Shown here in pieces: positions 10,209-23,397 of a DNA stretch of 30,955 nt. The DNA is from Hirudo medicinalis. Lineage: Eukaryota; Annelida; Clitellata; Hirudinida; Hirudinidae. Location: the NCBI GenBank assembly GCA_011800805.1, contig MPNW01000930.1:2501-33455 (forward strand), read 5' to 3'. The notes below the pieces were generated by a model. It was not told the origin of the DNA. It worked only from the letters and a program-made list of their open reading frames with translations, and made no database searches. Every line of letters starts with the position of its first letter. The stretch's first letter is position 1. Made by a program: the position numbers and the translations under genes.

Positions 10209-12128
10209 CTGGAGATGATCGGAGAGGTTTGAAAAAATTAAATTTTGTGAAAGGCTTTCCCTCAAAGCTTTTCATAGTTTTTTTGAGAGCTGTAAAGAAT
10301 CAATTTAGCAATAAAAAGTATTAAACAGTCTATCTGATTTACCTGCTTGACAACTTTTTTTTATGGACACGACCACACTTTTACTTCATATCCCACAAGA
10401 TCAAATCAAATCTAAGAGCCCATTCTGGAACTTCTCTGGCATAATGTTCCTTACATTGTATCTCACATATCGAGTAGACTCATTCATTCTGACTTATGCC
10501 TTTCTGTGTCCATATTTCCCAGGGTTTCAAAGATTTGGTGTCAACAACACTGCTTCCAGCTGTACTTTTCTAATCCAGCTGTACTGTTTTGTACCTTTTC
10601 AAGGTATATCTATCAGTAGCTCCTCATTTATTGATTCAACTCATTCAACCAGGTGAGGTAAATTCAAACTTAATTAGTCCACTAAACCTCTTCAGAATGT
10701 ATGTGCTTTCCCAAAACCTGCCATCGGTCCAAAGGCCGTCATACAATCTTCATCCCAATCGCCACCTTCCTCCCAATAACACACGTACGCAAACACACAA
10801 GCACATGCATGGAAGGAACTCAAAAGTACTCCAAAGAAACGTAACATGGTGCAGTGGTACGAGTAAATCCAACGTAAAATTATTCTCCACAAAACAAAGT
10901 CTAAAAAATATATCGTGCGAAATCCGACAAACCCAGGGAGGTCCCAGGGACGACGCAGAGGATCTCGAGCCCCTGCCCGAGGCTATCCGGGAGCGATTTC
11001 GACACGGGCGAACGGATTGCGGGCGAAAGAATCAAAGCGACGGGGTAAAGGAAGCAAGAAATGCTCCAAGAATGGAATGCCCTTTCTATAAACAAGCATC
11101 TAAACTAACTAACATTCTAAGAAACACCACAACATCTGACAGACCGACACCGACTAACTAATACTAACCGACACTAGCCGATCCTAACTAATACTAGCAT
11201 GTCCGGAGAAAACAGGGACTCGTTGCCGAACAATCCGACAACATAAAACAAATACGAGCGTCTCCACGAAGGATTCTAAGAAACCGACGAATTGATTATT
11301 TCGAATGAACACTCGTAAAATCCTCCCGGTGACCTCCAAGGTCGACCGGTTTGAAGAACTTTATTGGCGGCAGCACGACGCCGGTCGAGGCTCGAGAGGT
11401 CCGAGTCGCTCTCGCCGGGGTTCGAACACGAATCCCACGGCGACGACGACAGTTCGAGCGTCGAGAGTGAAAGCGAGAGCTTCGGCGACGAAGGAATGCG
11501 CATGCGAGCGTCGATAATGCGTCGATTCTTTTGCAGCACGAGCGAAGAAGCACGATCGTCCTGTCTTCGACTTCCGTCGCAAGTCGGATGGACTGCAGGA
11601 AGTACGTCTGCGAACGACAGGACGACTCACGCATTGCATGCAATAAATAGTCGAGAAATGTCATCATTAAGATAATGACGTCGACAAAGTTCGGACAATG
11701 GCATCTGAAATGTCACGACGACGACGAAAAATGTCGCTGCAATTCCGGCAACAAGACGATCGCGTCGAGAGTGAAAGAGCGATGTCATCGTGAGTTTTTA
11801 AAGATGCCGGGCAACTGCTTAATTATTCACGATCGACAGGTTATTTATAGCACCACACTGACTCGGAATGTCATCAGCGTGACCAAATTCTTTGGCGAGA
11901 GACTCTTCCAGAATGCACATAGAGGGAATTTCAACAAGAAACAACAATAACAATGATGACAATAATGATAATAATAATAACAGTAATTATAAGAATAATA
12001 ACGTATCATAATGTAGTAATATTATATTTATATTATTTATTATCATAATAGTTATTAGTTATTACTAATATGGTAATGGTAATAATGATAACAATATTAA
12101 TATTAACAACAGGAAGAGGTTAACGACA
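10209..12128. other. Region with no assigned gene; CpG-rich stretch at about 11300-11780
   Basis: The right end should hold the 3' UTR of the RGS gene, and the left may be an intron of the unknown minus-strand gene. The stretch 11300-11780 is richer in CG than its flanks. It carries a plus-strand open frame (11364-11675) with an acidic Ser-rich segment (DDDSSSVESESESFGDEG), and the other frames are also partly open. No splice or homology support was found. Confidence 0.5.
12036..12041 (-). terminator. Candidate poly(A) signal AATAAA of RGS gene
   Basis: AATAAA on the minus strand lies about 90 bases past the RGS stop codon. The surrounding DNA is AT-rich and repeat-like, so chance occurrence is possible. 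Confidence 0.4.
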
Positions 12129-12230
12129 TCAAGCATTGACACTGTTAGTGGTGGTGCCCCCGGCGAGGCCAGAGTAGGTGCTGCTGCCGATGCTCAGGGA
12201 CGGCAGTTTCGGGATGATGGATCGGGTGGA
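12129..12230 (-). CDS. RGS7: RGS7-like, terminal exon 15
   Basis: After acceptor TTTTGCCGCAG the frame gives [20 protein letters not shown] and then [13 protein letters not shown] plus TGA. It is a short Ser/Thr/Gly tail. The phase matches exon 14, but the tail is not conserved, so alternative last exons are possible. Confidence 0.8.
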   Translation of the reverse strand, partial: STRSIIPKLPSLSIGSSTYSGLAGGTTTNSVNA

Positions 12231-12427
12231 CTGCGGCAAAACAAGGTTACAATTAAAAGGTATCGAAAGAATATGTCGATTTGGGGGTCGACCGGGAGAA
12301 ATTGCGGCCACGGTTAGGACGTGGGACCCTGGTCGATACTTACTGCCACTCTACAGCTTTATGTTTCTGTATTTTATGACCATCTAATGTTTAACGATAT
12401 AATTATCATTATTATTATTGTTATTAC

Positions 12428-12458
<31 letters not shown>

Positions 12459-12591
12459 TGATTTACAATAATTTCAATAAATATTACTAATATTCATATA
12501 TCAACACCATGTTTGAGCCAATAACTTGAAAAATTTGGCTAATGAAATTGAGAACAAAGAATCTATCAGCATCTCTTTATTATTATTATTA

Positions 12592-12629
<38 letters not shown>

Positions 12630-13395
12630 TAGTTTCATGTGAATAATAGTCATATTTTAATACTATAATTACAACAAGTGCTCATTGTATTCCAAAGCAT
12701 AACCAATCACTGCTAGGCAAAGTTAATCAAGCACAAATTGACTAAAACTTGTGTGTCTATACTGTGTATACATATGTATGCTGACATCTCAATAAATGTC
12801 GTGGTGTTTAATGTCTGACATTAAAAACCAAACCTAATAACATCTCGCATTTATTTTTTCTTTCTAAATTAAATCAATTTTTAATTAAATTGAATTGTTC
12901 AACTCCAATTCGGACGCCTACCGTACTTGCCCGACCGACCCTGTCCTACCGGGGCGGCCTCAAGGTCGCACAAACTCGAGGTCGAGCGACCGAAAACAAA
13001 AGAACCAACTCAAACGAAACAAAGGAGATACAAAAACCAAAACGTCCACCAACGAAACACCGACACTTACCACCTTGCAAGGAGCAGATCACAATGACAG
13101 GCACAGGAAGAGGCGAAGGCAAAATAGAGCAAGCATGGAGAGAAATAAAATGGCAGACATAAAAACTCATCCTTCTGCCTATCCATCCGTCGTCCCACCC
13201 CCCCTGGAACTTCCCCAGTGGGGGACCGAGGGGGAGGGGAAATGAAAAAAAAAATCCGCAAACATCGACCATCGACCGGTCGCAATCCAAACAGGCAAAC
13301 TTTTTTGGTGCGTGGTACAACGAGAGCATACAAGTGCACAAACACAATGAGGAGTACAACGACTACGACGACAATCCACGACACTCGTGCCGGCC

Positions 13396-13434
<39 letters not shown>

Positions 13435-16400
13435 TGTCGATCACGATCATGAAACCACGTAATTATTTCAGTGAAATAATCATAAAATTATAATGTAATT
13501 AATCAAAGTGACTTAATAAACGTTTCTGCACTCAGTCGACCCTCGAGGGTCTCCCGGTCGAACCCAGCCCCGCCCGATAGCGAGGGCATCCTCGTCCCCG
13601 ATGGAAGGCTTTCGGAATAGCAGACGATAAAATTCCACAACGAACGTCGAAATATTTATTGGCGACTATTTTTTGGAAGCCATTCACATTAGTTCCGCAT
13701 CTTATCTGACCAGTATTGGGCGGAGCGAACGATGGACGGAAATGGAAAGGGAATGGAACGGATAGAAAGAATGCCACGAAGAAGGAGGAAAGAACGAATC
13801 TCTCTGGAGAACCCACAAAAGTTCCCTCAATCATCCCGAGGAGAGTCGCACGGACGCATCCTCGATTGGTCGCAAATAGGTCGAGGGTCGTCGGCCGGCC
13901 GGGTCGGGTCGTCGCTTGAAAATGGCAATGGTATTGTTTTCCTTGCAAGCTCTCAAAAGCCTATATCATGAAATGTTATGGAGGAGTCTCTCCAAAAATA
14001 AAGCCTTTCCGACAATAAAGACCGGACGGTCGTCGACGGCGACATTTATGCCGGCACGACGAGGATGACAACGATCATCTTGTAAACATTAACGGTCACT
14101 GACTCCTATGACTTGATGATGATGATGATGATGATGATGGTGATGAAGCTGGAGACAATGACCATGATAATGATACTGTCGATGCTCCAAACTAATACTC
14201 CAAACCAACACTGATGCAATATCAGAAAACCACCATCACCATCACCATCATCATCAAACCCTACTTAGCATAATAAATGCATGCATCATAATGAGGTGCC
14301 AACCTTTTTCTTAGTGCCACCCAGGAACTCCTTGTACATGTCAGATCTGAGGTAGCGGTTGTAACAGTCATTCTTCATCAGCTGGTAGATGTGCTCCTGT
14401 CATGATGATGATGAGGATGATGATGAGGATGATGATGATGATGATGATGATGGTGATCATCACGATGGTGATGATAATGATAGAAGACGACGATGGAGAT
14501 GAAGATTGTGGTGATAATGATGGTGACGATGATGATGATGGAGATAGTGATGATGATGATCTGGTTGATAAGGATCAAGCCAGATTGTAATGAAGAAAGT
14601 TGTTGAAGAAATTGAAGGTGAAGGTGAGGCTCAATCACTCGTCTGCGTGAGTTCATGCATTTTCCCCCTCCTTGTCGTCAATTCACCCTTCCAAAGTGCA
14701 TGCACGACGCATCATCCATTCACTCTTCCAAAGTGCATGCACGACGCATCATCCATTCACTCTTCCAAAGTGCATGCACGATGCATCATCCATTCTCACC
14801 TCTGCCTCTTCAAAGCAGTATCTGTCTGGGCTCTGTTCGACCTTCTTTCTGACAGTTTCGGCGACCTTGCAGTCCACGTTCACGGGATCGTGTGCAGAGG
14901 GGGAGAGGTACTCGCTTTGCATTCGACGATCAAAACTCAATAAACAACGCTCGCAACAAATGGCAGGGGCACGAATAAATTATGCAAATCGAGCCAATCC
15001 AAAACACATCGAAACCCACGTGTAGATTTCTTGAACGGTTTCGGGCACCAATCGCTGGCTGATGCCCCTCAGTCTCTGGCACGCCTCCCAGAATCTGCGA
15101 CCAATGGCACGAAGATATGTTAATTCAATTCGTTAATAATTAAGCAGCTTTGACTGCCAATTCAATTCACAATTGCGACGAATTTGTTGTGGTTGATCAT
15201 TCATTTAGTCCCAGCGAATGATCGGCAGCATTCATCTAAACGCACGAGGACACTTTGAACTCGATGGGGTCTCTCGACCTTAACCTTCGACCCCGCTTTA
15301 ACCCGAAAGACGGCCGTCGACTCTCACTTGAGGTTTTCAGCGCTGAACTCCTTCTCGAGGAACTTCCTGAAGTGCTCCTTGCCGCAGTTGTCCTTGAGGA
15401 GTTCACGGACAGAGAAGCCCCACCTCTTCACTCTCCTCTGAGGGATGTCCTTCCTGGGTGGTGGTGATTATGGTAATGATAAAGGTGATGGTAGTGGTGA
15501 TGGCAATGACAATGAAAGTGGTAATGATAACGGTAATGGTAGTGGTAATGGCAATGAAAGTGGTAATGATAATGGTGATGATCGTGATTGATATGGTTGG
15601 TACTTTTGGTATGGGTGAACAAAATGGCAGTGGTGCTCACATGAAGTTCTCCTGCTCCCAGTAGTCGATGTTGTCGGAGGTCCACGGGTTTGACGGCTCT
15701 ATGGGGCCAGTGAAGGGGTCGAGCTCAGAGTATTGTTCATAGTAGGTGAGGTAGCTGGTCGATCAATTATAATATTTTATTATAATTATAATGGTCGATC
15801 AATTATGATATTTTATTCTAATAAGTCTAATAAATCTGGTCATATCCGCTGTAATATTTTATTACAACTACACGACCTGTCTGCCAATCAAAATGCAGGT
15901 AGCAACCGACCGGCCATTTGAAACGACCGTTCGATTAGTAACTCATCTTAAAGCACCACCGACAGTTGCGTCCTGGTCATAGGCGTCATCATCATCGCCA
16001 TCATCGTCATCATCGTCATCGCCCGAAGACCGACCTTTCCGCGACCTTGGAGATCTTCACCCTCCTCCGCTCCACCATCTTCCTCAGCCTGTCCACCTCC
16101 TTTTCCAGACAATCGATGGTCGCCAGTCGTTCTTCAGTGATTTCGAACGAGCAGTTCAGCGTCTGCCGGATCGATTGGAATCACCTCAATAGTGACAGTG
16201 GTGATGATGATGACAATGTTGATGATGATGACGATGGTGATGACGACGACAACGTTGATGATGATGATAACGACAATGTTGATGATGATGATGACAATGT
16301 TGATGATGACGATGATGATGATGATGACAACGTTGATGATGATGATAACGACAATGTTGATGATGATAACGATGATGATAATGATGACGATGATGATGAT

Positions 16401-16517
16401 GATGACAATGTTGATGATGATGACGATGATGATGATGATGACAACGTTGATGATGATGATAACGACAATGTTGATGATGATGATGATGAAGACAATGTTG
16501 TTGTTGATGACGATGAC

Positions 16518-16550
<33 letters not shown>

Positions 16551-19500
16551 AAATGGACGATTCTTTTTCCAGAACACCAGGTATCACGTGAGAGAAGTGT
16601 GTCGTGCTCGTCTCATAATAATTATCGTTATCATCATTACCATTGTTATTAACGTTTATTACCAACGCAGAAAGTTTCAACAGAAAAAATAAAAAAGAAG
16701 AAATTTTTTAATACAACATCTAAAAAATAAATAAAAATGAACATGATGCATGATGCATGACGGTGCATTAGAGCCTATCAAAGACTGGAATGAATGACTG
16801 GAAAAGTAAGCCAGTTAAATGCGCCCTTGTCTCATTATCCAGATTTTGACGACGACGCCAGTGATGATGATGGTGGTGGTGGTGGTGATGATGATGATGC
16901 GATGATAACGACTTCGATGATGATGATGATGATGGTGATGGTGATGATGATGACGATAACGACGACAACGATGATGACGACGGTCAAACGTACCTTGCCG
17001 ACAAACTTGTACTTCTTGACGCTTCGACAAGTCTTCTTGATGTCAACTTCAGTGGTGTTGACACAGCCCGGCTGAAAGCGGTGACGACGACGACGACGAC
17101 GATGATGATGATGACGATGATGATGATGACGATGACGGTGATGACGATAATGATGATACGATATCTTCGATGAGGCCATTGATGTTAGTTAAGACAGTCA
17201 TGATGACCACGATGACCATGCTGGTGGTGATGATGACGACGACGATGATGATGATGATGGGAAACCATCAGTGAACGTTGGAAGTTTTTTTTAGTTTTGT
17301 TATTGTCCGAATCACGACATCAACTGAGATGACGATCGCAGTCATCGTCGTCGTCGTCATCATCAACATCGTCGTCATCATCATCAACATCGTCGTCGTC
17401 ATCATCAACATCGTCGTCGTCATCATCAACATCGTCGTCGTCATCGGAGAAAAAAAGCACCAATTATCTCTATGAAAGCAAGCATGTTGTTGCACATTCC
17501 CGCATCGAGAGCACAGCTATTAACAATCTCATCCATCCATCCATCCATTCACTCATTCATTCATCCATCCATCCATCCACTCATTTACCTATCCATCCAT
17601 CCATCCATCCACTCATTCATCTATCTATCTACCCACTAATCCATCAGTTGTACTCACTGCTGGTCTGTGGACATCCCAGAATGCTCTCTCCTGACTGTCA
17701 AGGACCTTCCTTTCTAACTTGTCCCTCTTCTTGTCCACTCTGGATCAATCAATCGCTCAGTCAATCAACCAACCAATCTATATCTACAACAGCCAATCGA
17801 TCAATCGATCGATCAATCAGTCAATCAACCAACCAACCTATCTCTCAATCCAATCAGTCAATCAATCAATCGATCAATCTATCAACAATCTATCAGTCAA
17901 TCAGTCAGTGAAACCAACCAATCAATCATCTACACCCACTTGGCCTGAGCCTCAGCCTGTATGAAGATGAACTCCCACTTCCTCGAGAACATCTTCTGAA
18001 GTCTCGCCAGGTTCTCGGCCTCGTAATCCACGAGCTCGAGTCTCTGCTTGTTCTGCATCGTCCTCTTGCACAGGTACACGGCTGGCGGTGATGATGGTGA
18101 TGATGATGATGATATTGATGATGATGTTATTGATGATGATGATATTGATGGTGATGATGTTATTGATGATGATGATGATGATGATGATGGCGGCGGAACA
18201 GAAAATAAATTGCCCAGACCACGATAGCTGAATCAGCCAGATAAGAAAATACAATCGTAATCATCATTATCATCATCATCATCATCGTCGTCATCGTCGT
18301 CATCATCACCATCATCGTCGTCATCTCCTCTGACCGTAATCGGTGTTTTCCGGCTCGGAGCACTTGGAAGGCCAGAAACAGGGAGTCTGAAATATCAATA
18401 GAAGCATCTTTGATTGATTGCATGAAACTGTAAATCCTAGTTTCCATCAATCAAGAACTCAATCCAAATTTGGTAATCCATCCACCCATCCATCCACCCA
18501 TCGTTCCACCATCCATCCACCCAACCATCCATCCACCCATCCATCCACCGTCCATCCACCCATCCACGAAAGATTTCAGTGAATAATTTCCATTAACAAC
18601 CGTCGTCCATTCAATTAGAAACCAATCATTAGTTCAATCAATCATTCAATCAATCACCTGTCAATCAAAGTCGGCTCACCTGAAACCTGTAGTAGGTCCC
18701 GTCGTTCTTCACGCTCAACACGTGGTCGTCAATGGGAAACACGTAGCCATAGGTACCGAGCAGGTTGGCTAGGTGCAGTGCCTCACCTGTAGTTTATTGA
18801 AGGATTGATGGATGGATAAATGGACGGACGAATGAAATGAAATGAAAACGATGCATGCGTGAATTAATGCGTGAATTAATGCGTGCATTAATGCGTGCAC
18901 TGCCTCAAACAAGCGATAGAAGATCGTATCGTCCTTAATTAGAAAAGAACTCTTAATGGCGATGGTGACGACGACAACGATGATGACAACAAAGCCAACG
19001 ATGACGTCGTCGATGATGACGATGATGATGATGATGATGACGTGGATTACCTGTATCGTCGACGTCAAGGTTCTTGAGTATCCATGCAATCAGGTCGCTC
19101 CCTGGAAAAGAAAAATAACGAACATGAGTTCAAGCTGTAGTTGTTGTGGTGGTGGTGATAACAGTGATGGTGGTGATGGTGGTAATAGTGGTGGTGGTGA
19201 TGGTGGTAATAGTGGTGATGGTGGTAATAGTGGTGGTGGTGGTGATAATAGTGGTGGTGGTTTATTATTTCATATTAAGCCAGTTGTTCAGGCAAACATG
19301 TCTGTTGATGTTGATGNGAGTGGGGGGAGGGAGTGAGTGAGTGAGTGAGTGAGTGAGTGAGTGAGTGAGTGAGTGAGTGAGTGAGTGAGTGAGTGAGTGA
19401 GTGAGTGAGTGAGTGACAATGAAAAGAAAGAACAAAGAGTAGAAACTGATTTCCCACGAGAGGAAGGAAGACCAACAACAGGAAGAGAAAACAATTGCAA

Positions 19501-21858
19501 CCATGACAACAGCGATGATGGTCCGATGGCGGGAACAATTGAAACTGAATGCCGGGGCATTAAGTCAAAAGATTATCGATTGGACATCTAAGTACATCGG
19601 CGACACCGACCGCCTGTCGCGACCACAGCAACCGCAGTTGCTACCATCAAGAAGGATTCGATAAGTCGCAGTTTAACTGTATCCTCGTGTTAATGGAGGT
19701 GAGATGGTGAGATGAAAGAGAGGAGCACGATGCTGGAAATCACTTCCAGGGAACGATGTTCGACGTTTCGAACCTGCCTGTGACGTAAGTACGCATGAAT
19801 GTATGTACTGTATCTTGTATGAATGTATGTACTGTATCTTGTGTGAATGTATGTACTGTATCTTGTATGAATGTATGTACTGTATCTTGTGTGAATGTAT
19901 GTACTGTATATTGTATGAATGTATGTACTGTATCTTGTATGAATGTATCTTGTGTGAATGTTTGTACTGTATATTGTATGAATGTATCTTGTGTGAATGT
20001 ATGTACTGTATCTTGTATGAATGTATGTACTGTATCTTGTATGAATGTATGTACTGCATCTTGCATGAATGTATGTATATACGATCCTGGGAATGATCGA
20101 CTGACTGAAATGACTGTATGAAAGAGAACGCATGTAAACTGATGAACGGGTGGAGGTCCAACCGAGACCAGGTAATCGGCACTTACGGCTGAGCACTCTA
20201 CGGTGCAAGTACCCCCGGGTTCGAAACTCAGTGAGTGCCTAATGAGATACTTCTGTTACCCTCCACTTTCTCTTTCCATTGAGAATCACTGCTATTCCCA
20301 AGGCACCCGCCCGTCCTCCTCTATTCTATCCAACCATCCACCCATCCATCAATCCATCCGTTCATTCATCCATCCATCCATCCGTCCGTCCATCCATCCA
20401 TCCATCCATCCATCCATCCATCCATCAGCAATTGATCTAAAATTTCTAATTAAAAATCACAATAACAACTCTCAAGGCAGCGAGAACGAATTTTTTACTT
20501 AAAAAAAAAACAAAACAAAAAACAGAAAACAAAACAAACAAAAACAAAACGTATCGACTCCCGTGCGATGAATTGGATGGAAGACAGGTTTAAACGAATA
20601 AAGAAATAAATAGAATGAAACGGATGATAACGAATGATAAAGAATGATAACGAATAACAACGAATGATAACGAATACTAACGAATGATAACCAGTAATAA
20701 CAAATGATAACAAATGATGACGAATAATAACAAATGATAACGAATAACAACGAATGATAACGAATAACAACGAATGATAACCAGTAATAACAAATGATAA
20801 CGAATAACAACGAATGATAACGAATAACAACAAATGATAACGAATAACAACGAATGACAACAGACGGTGACAAATGATAACTAGTGATAACGAATGATAG
20901 CAAATAATTTCCAAATGATAACAAATGACAACAAATGATAACGAATGATAAAAAAATAATAACGAACGATAACAAATAATAACAAACAACATTGATAAAA
21001 TAAATCGGCGACCACTAATTACAAGCGCCTGCATTGAAAAAGAGCAGCAGAAAATAACAAAGGCAATCTGCTGAGGCAATCATGAGCAGGTGTCGAATGA
21101 AGGACGGTGTTATCTGCTCAACACCTGTATTGAAGTGAAGATCAGCTGAACGGATAGATGGAATTGTTTTCATCCCTGGATGAATGGGTGGATATACAAG
21201 TGGATGGATGGATGGATGGAAGAATGTATGGATATACAAGGATGGATGGATGGATGGATGGATGAATGTATGGATATACAAGTGGATGGATGGATGGATG
21301 GATATACAAGAGGGTGAATGAATGGTCGATGGATGGACGAGGGGTGAATGAACGTACGGACGGACGGTCGGCCAGGTGGATGGAGGGAATGAACGGATGG
21401 AGGAGTGAAATAAATGGGAAACGGAAAATAATCCTGTTATCGGCAGAAACAAGATCGACCGTGATGGTCCGAGGAAGCCGGGGAAAACTTTTTCTCCTTT
21501 AACTTTATTTATTATTTTTTTACTTTTTTTATTTTTAATCGAAAACGGGAAAAGAATCCTTGTTTATTTTTCCCGAGATATTATAATACCATGAAGGCGT
21601 TTAAAAGTAAAGCTGAAGCCAGAAAGTGGCCATGACACTTTGAGGTGGAGTTTACGATCTGAGGTTGGGCGGAAAGGAGCTTTTAGAGCGCTGAGGATGG
21701 GGAAGATGAGTGCAATTTTTACCACTGGATCCGAGATGAAGGAAGAGCGAATGAAGGAATCAGTCATTCAATAACTCATGGAAGTTGGAAGGTTTTTCCA
21801 TCATCTGAAGTTGATGGCGGAAAGGAAATCAACTCGACGGCTCGATCGTTTCCAGGTG

Positions 21859-21889
<31 letters not shown>

Positions 21890-23349
21890 GCCAATCGATC
21901 AATCAGCCATCCGAGCTGATGCGTTTCTATGGTGGGCGAACATGTCACTCACCCATCCACTCACTCACGCGACCAATCACTGACCTACCCACCCATTCAA
22001 TCACTCATTCACTCATCCACTCACTCACCCACTCAAACACTCACCTAGCCACCCACCCGCTTAGCATTCTCATACCCAACTGGAGTGGAACGACTGAATA
22101 CGATGAAGATCGATATCAAAAGAAACGAGGATATCGAGATCTCCTGTGATTCCAAAACAAATTGAGGAGGCAAAAACACCAGTTGACATCATCACCATCA
22201 TCATCACTATCATCAATATCCTCCTCCTCCTCCTCCTCCTCCTAATCATCATCATCATCATCATCATCAGCATCGTCATCGTCGTCATCAGCACTTACCA
22301 CGGCCAAGTTAATATGAAGCGTGAGATAACAAAGATGGCACAATGCCGACCGGATTATGTTTAATAATTGATGAAGAGACGATAAACCGTAGTCCGATGA
22401 AGAGCGCACCGAGATGATGAGTACGACGATGACGATGATGATGATGACGATGATGACGACGATGATGATGACGACGACGATGATCCCTTTCCCCGCCCCT
22501 CCCCAGCCCTAATAAATTCACAATTCATCGTCAATTTCCTTTGAGACTTGATCTTTTACTGACTTGATCATCACAAACATGAACAAGACGAGGAGATGCG
22601 AGGAGAGAGCGAACCTAGTCATGCTATCAGTCGCTCCAAGCCTACTTCTTGAGGGTAGAGTTTGAAGGACCACTTCAAACCTAATTACGGTGCCAAGGTG
22701 CGCCCTCTCTAGCCCGCGGCCAACCGCCGCCTGGCACAGGTACTAGTGGAGATGCTGATGATGATGATGATGATGATGGCTGTCCGAAAGTGATGATGAT
22801 GATGATGATAATAATAATAACTTGTGCGTATGTTCATCCAATAACACCTATCTATGTATCATTTCAATCAACAAAGCATCATCATTATCATCATTATGTT
22901 TCAGTAAAGTGAAGCACACGCATCTGTCCACTCAATCAATGCATCATTCGCTGGATCACTCAATTATCCATCAATCAATCATTCGTTCAAGCATTCATTC
23001 GATCACTCAATCAATCATTAATTCATTCAATCAATCAATCATTCATTCATTCATTAAATCAATCGTTCATTCAATCAATCATTCATCCAATCAATCAATC
23101 ATTCATTCAATCAATGTGCCAAAACCAATCCTAGGGTCTTTGATTGGTCAAACATTCAACATAACCCCACTCAAAATCACAGACATCCAACAAGAGCAGA
23201 CAATGTTGGATACTTTATCCACTGGAAGGTGTGATCACGTGAGGAATCATTAGCAACCGAGAAGGAGTCCTTAGCAACCGATAGCATTGATGTTTATAAT
23301 TATTTCAATCAATTACATGAAGATGAATAATAACAGTAACAGTGATGAC

Positions 23350-23397
<48 letters not shown>

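Noticed and set aside
13532..13948. 138-residue minus-strand frame in the last RGS intron
   Set aside because: No splice sites in matching phase and no recognisable domain. RGS exon 14 joins exon 15 directly in phase 0.
15966..16652. 228-residue Asp-rich frame and minus-strand Ile/Ser-rich frames
   Set aside because: GAT/GAC triplet repeat in RGS intron 8. The plus frame also runs antisense over the real exon 9.
19673..20208. Frames of 97-172 residues with His/Thr/Tyr or Cys/Tyr repeats
   Set aside because: Translation of a 24-bp minisatellite, open because the unit length is a multiple of three; lies inside RGS intron 2.
20495..21079. Hydrophobic minus-strand frames of 158 and 194 residues resembling membrane proteins
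   Set aside because: Translation of the 10-bp array, with a 30-base, 10-residue period; no conserved content.
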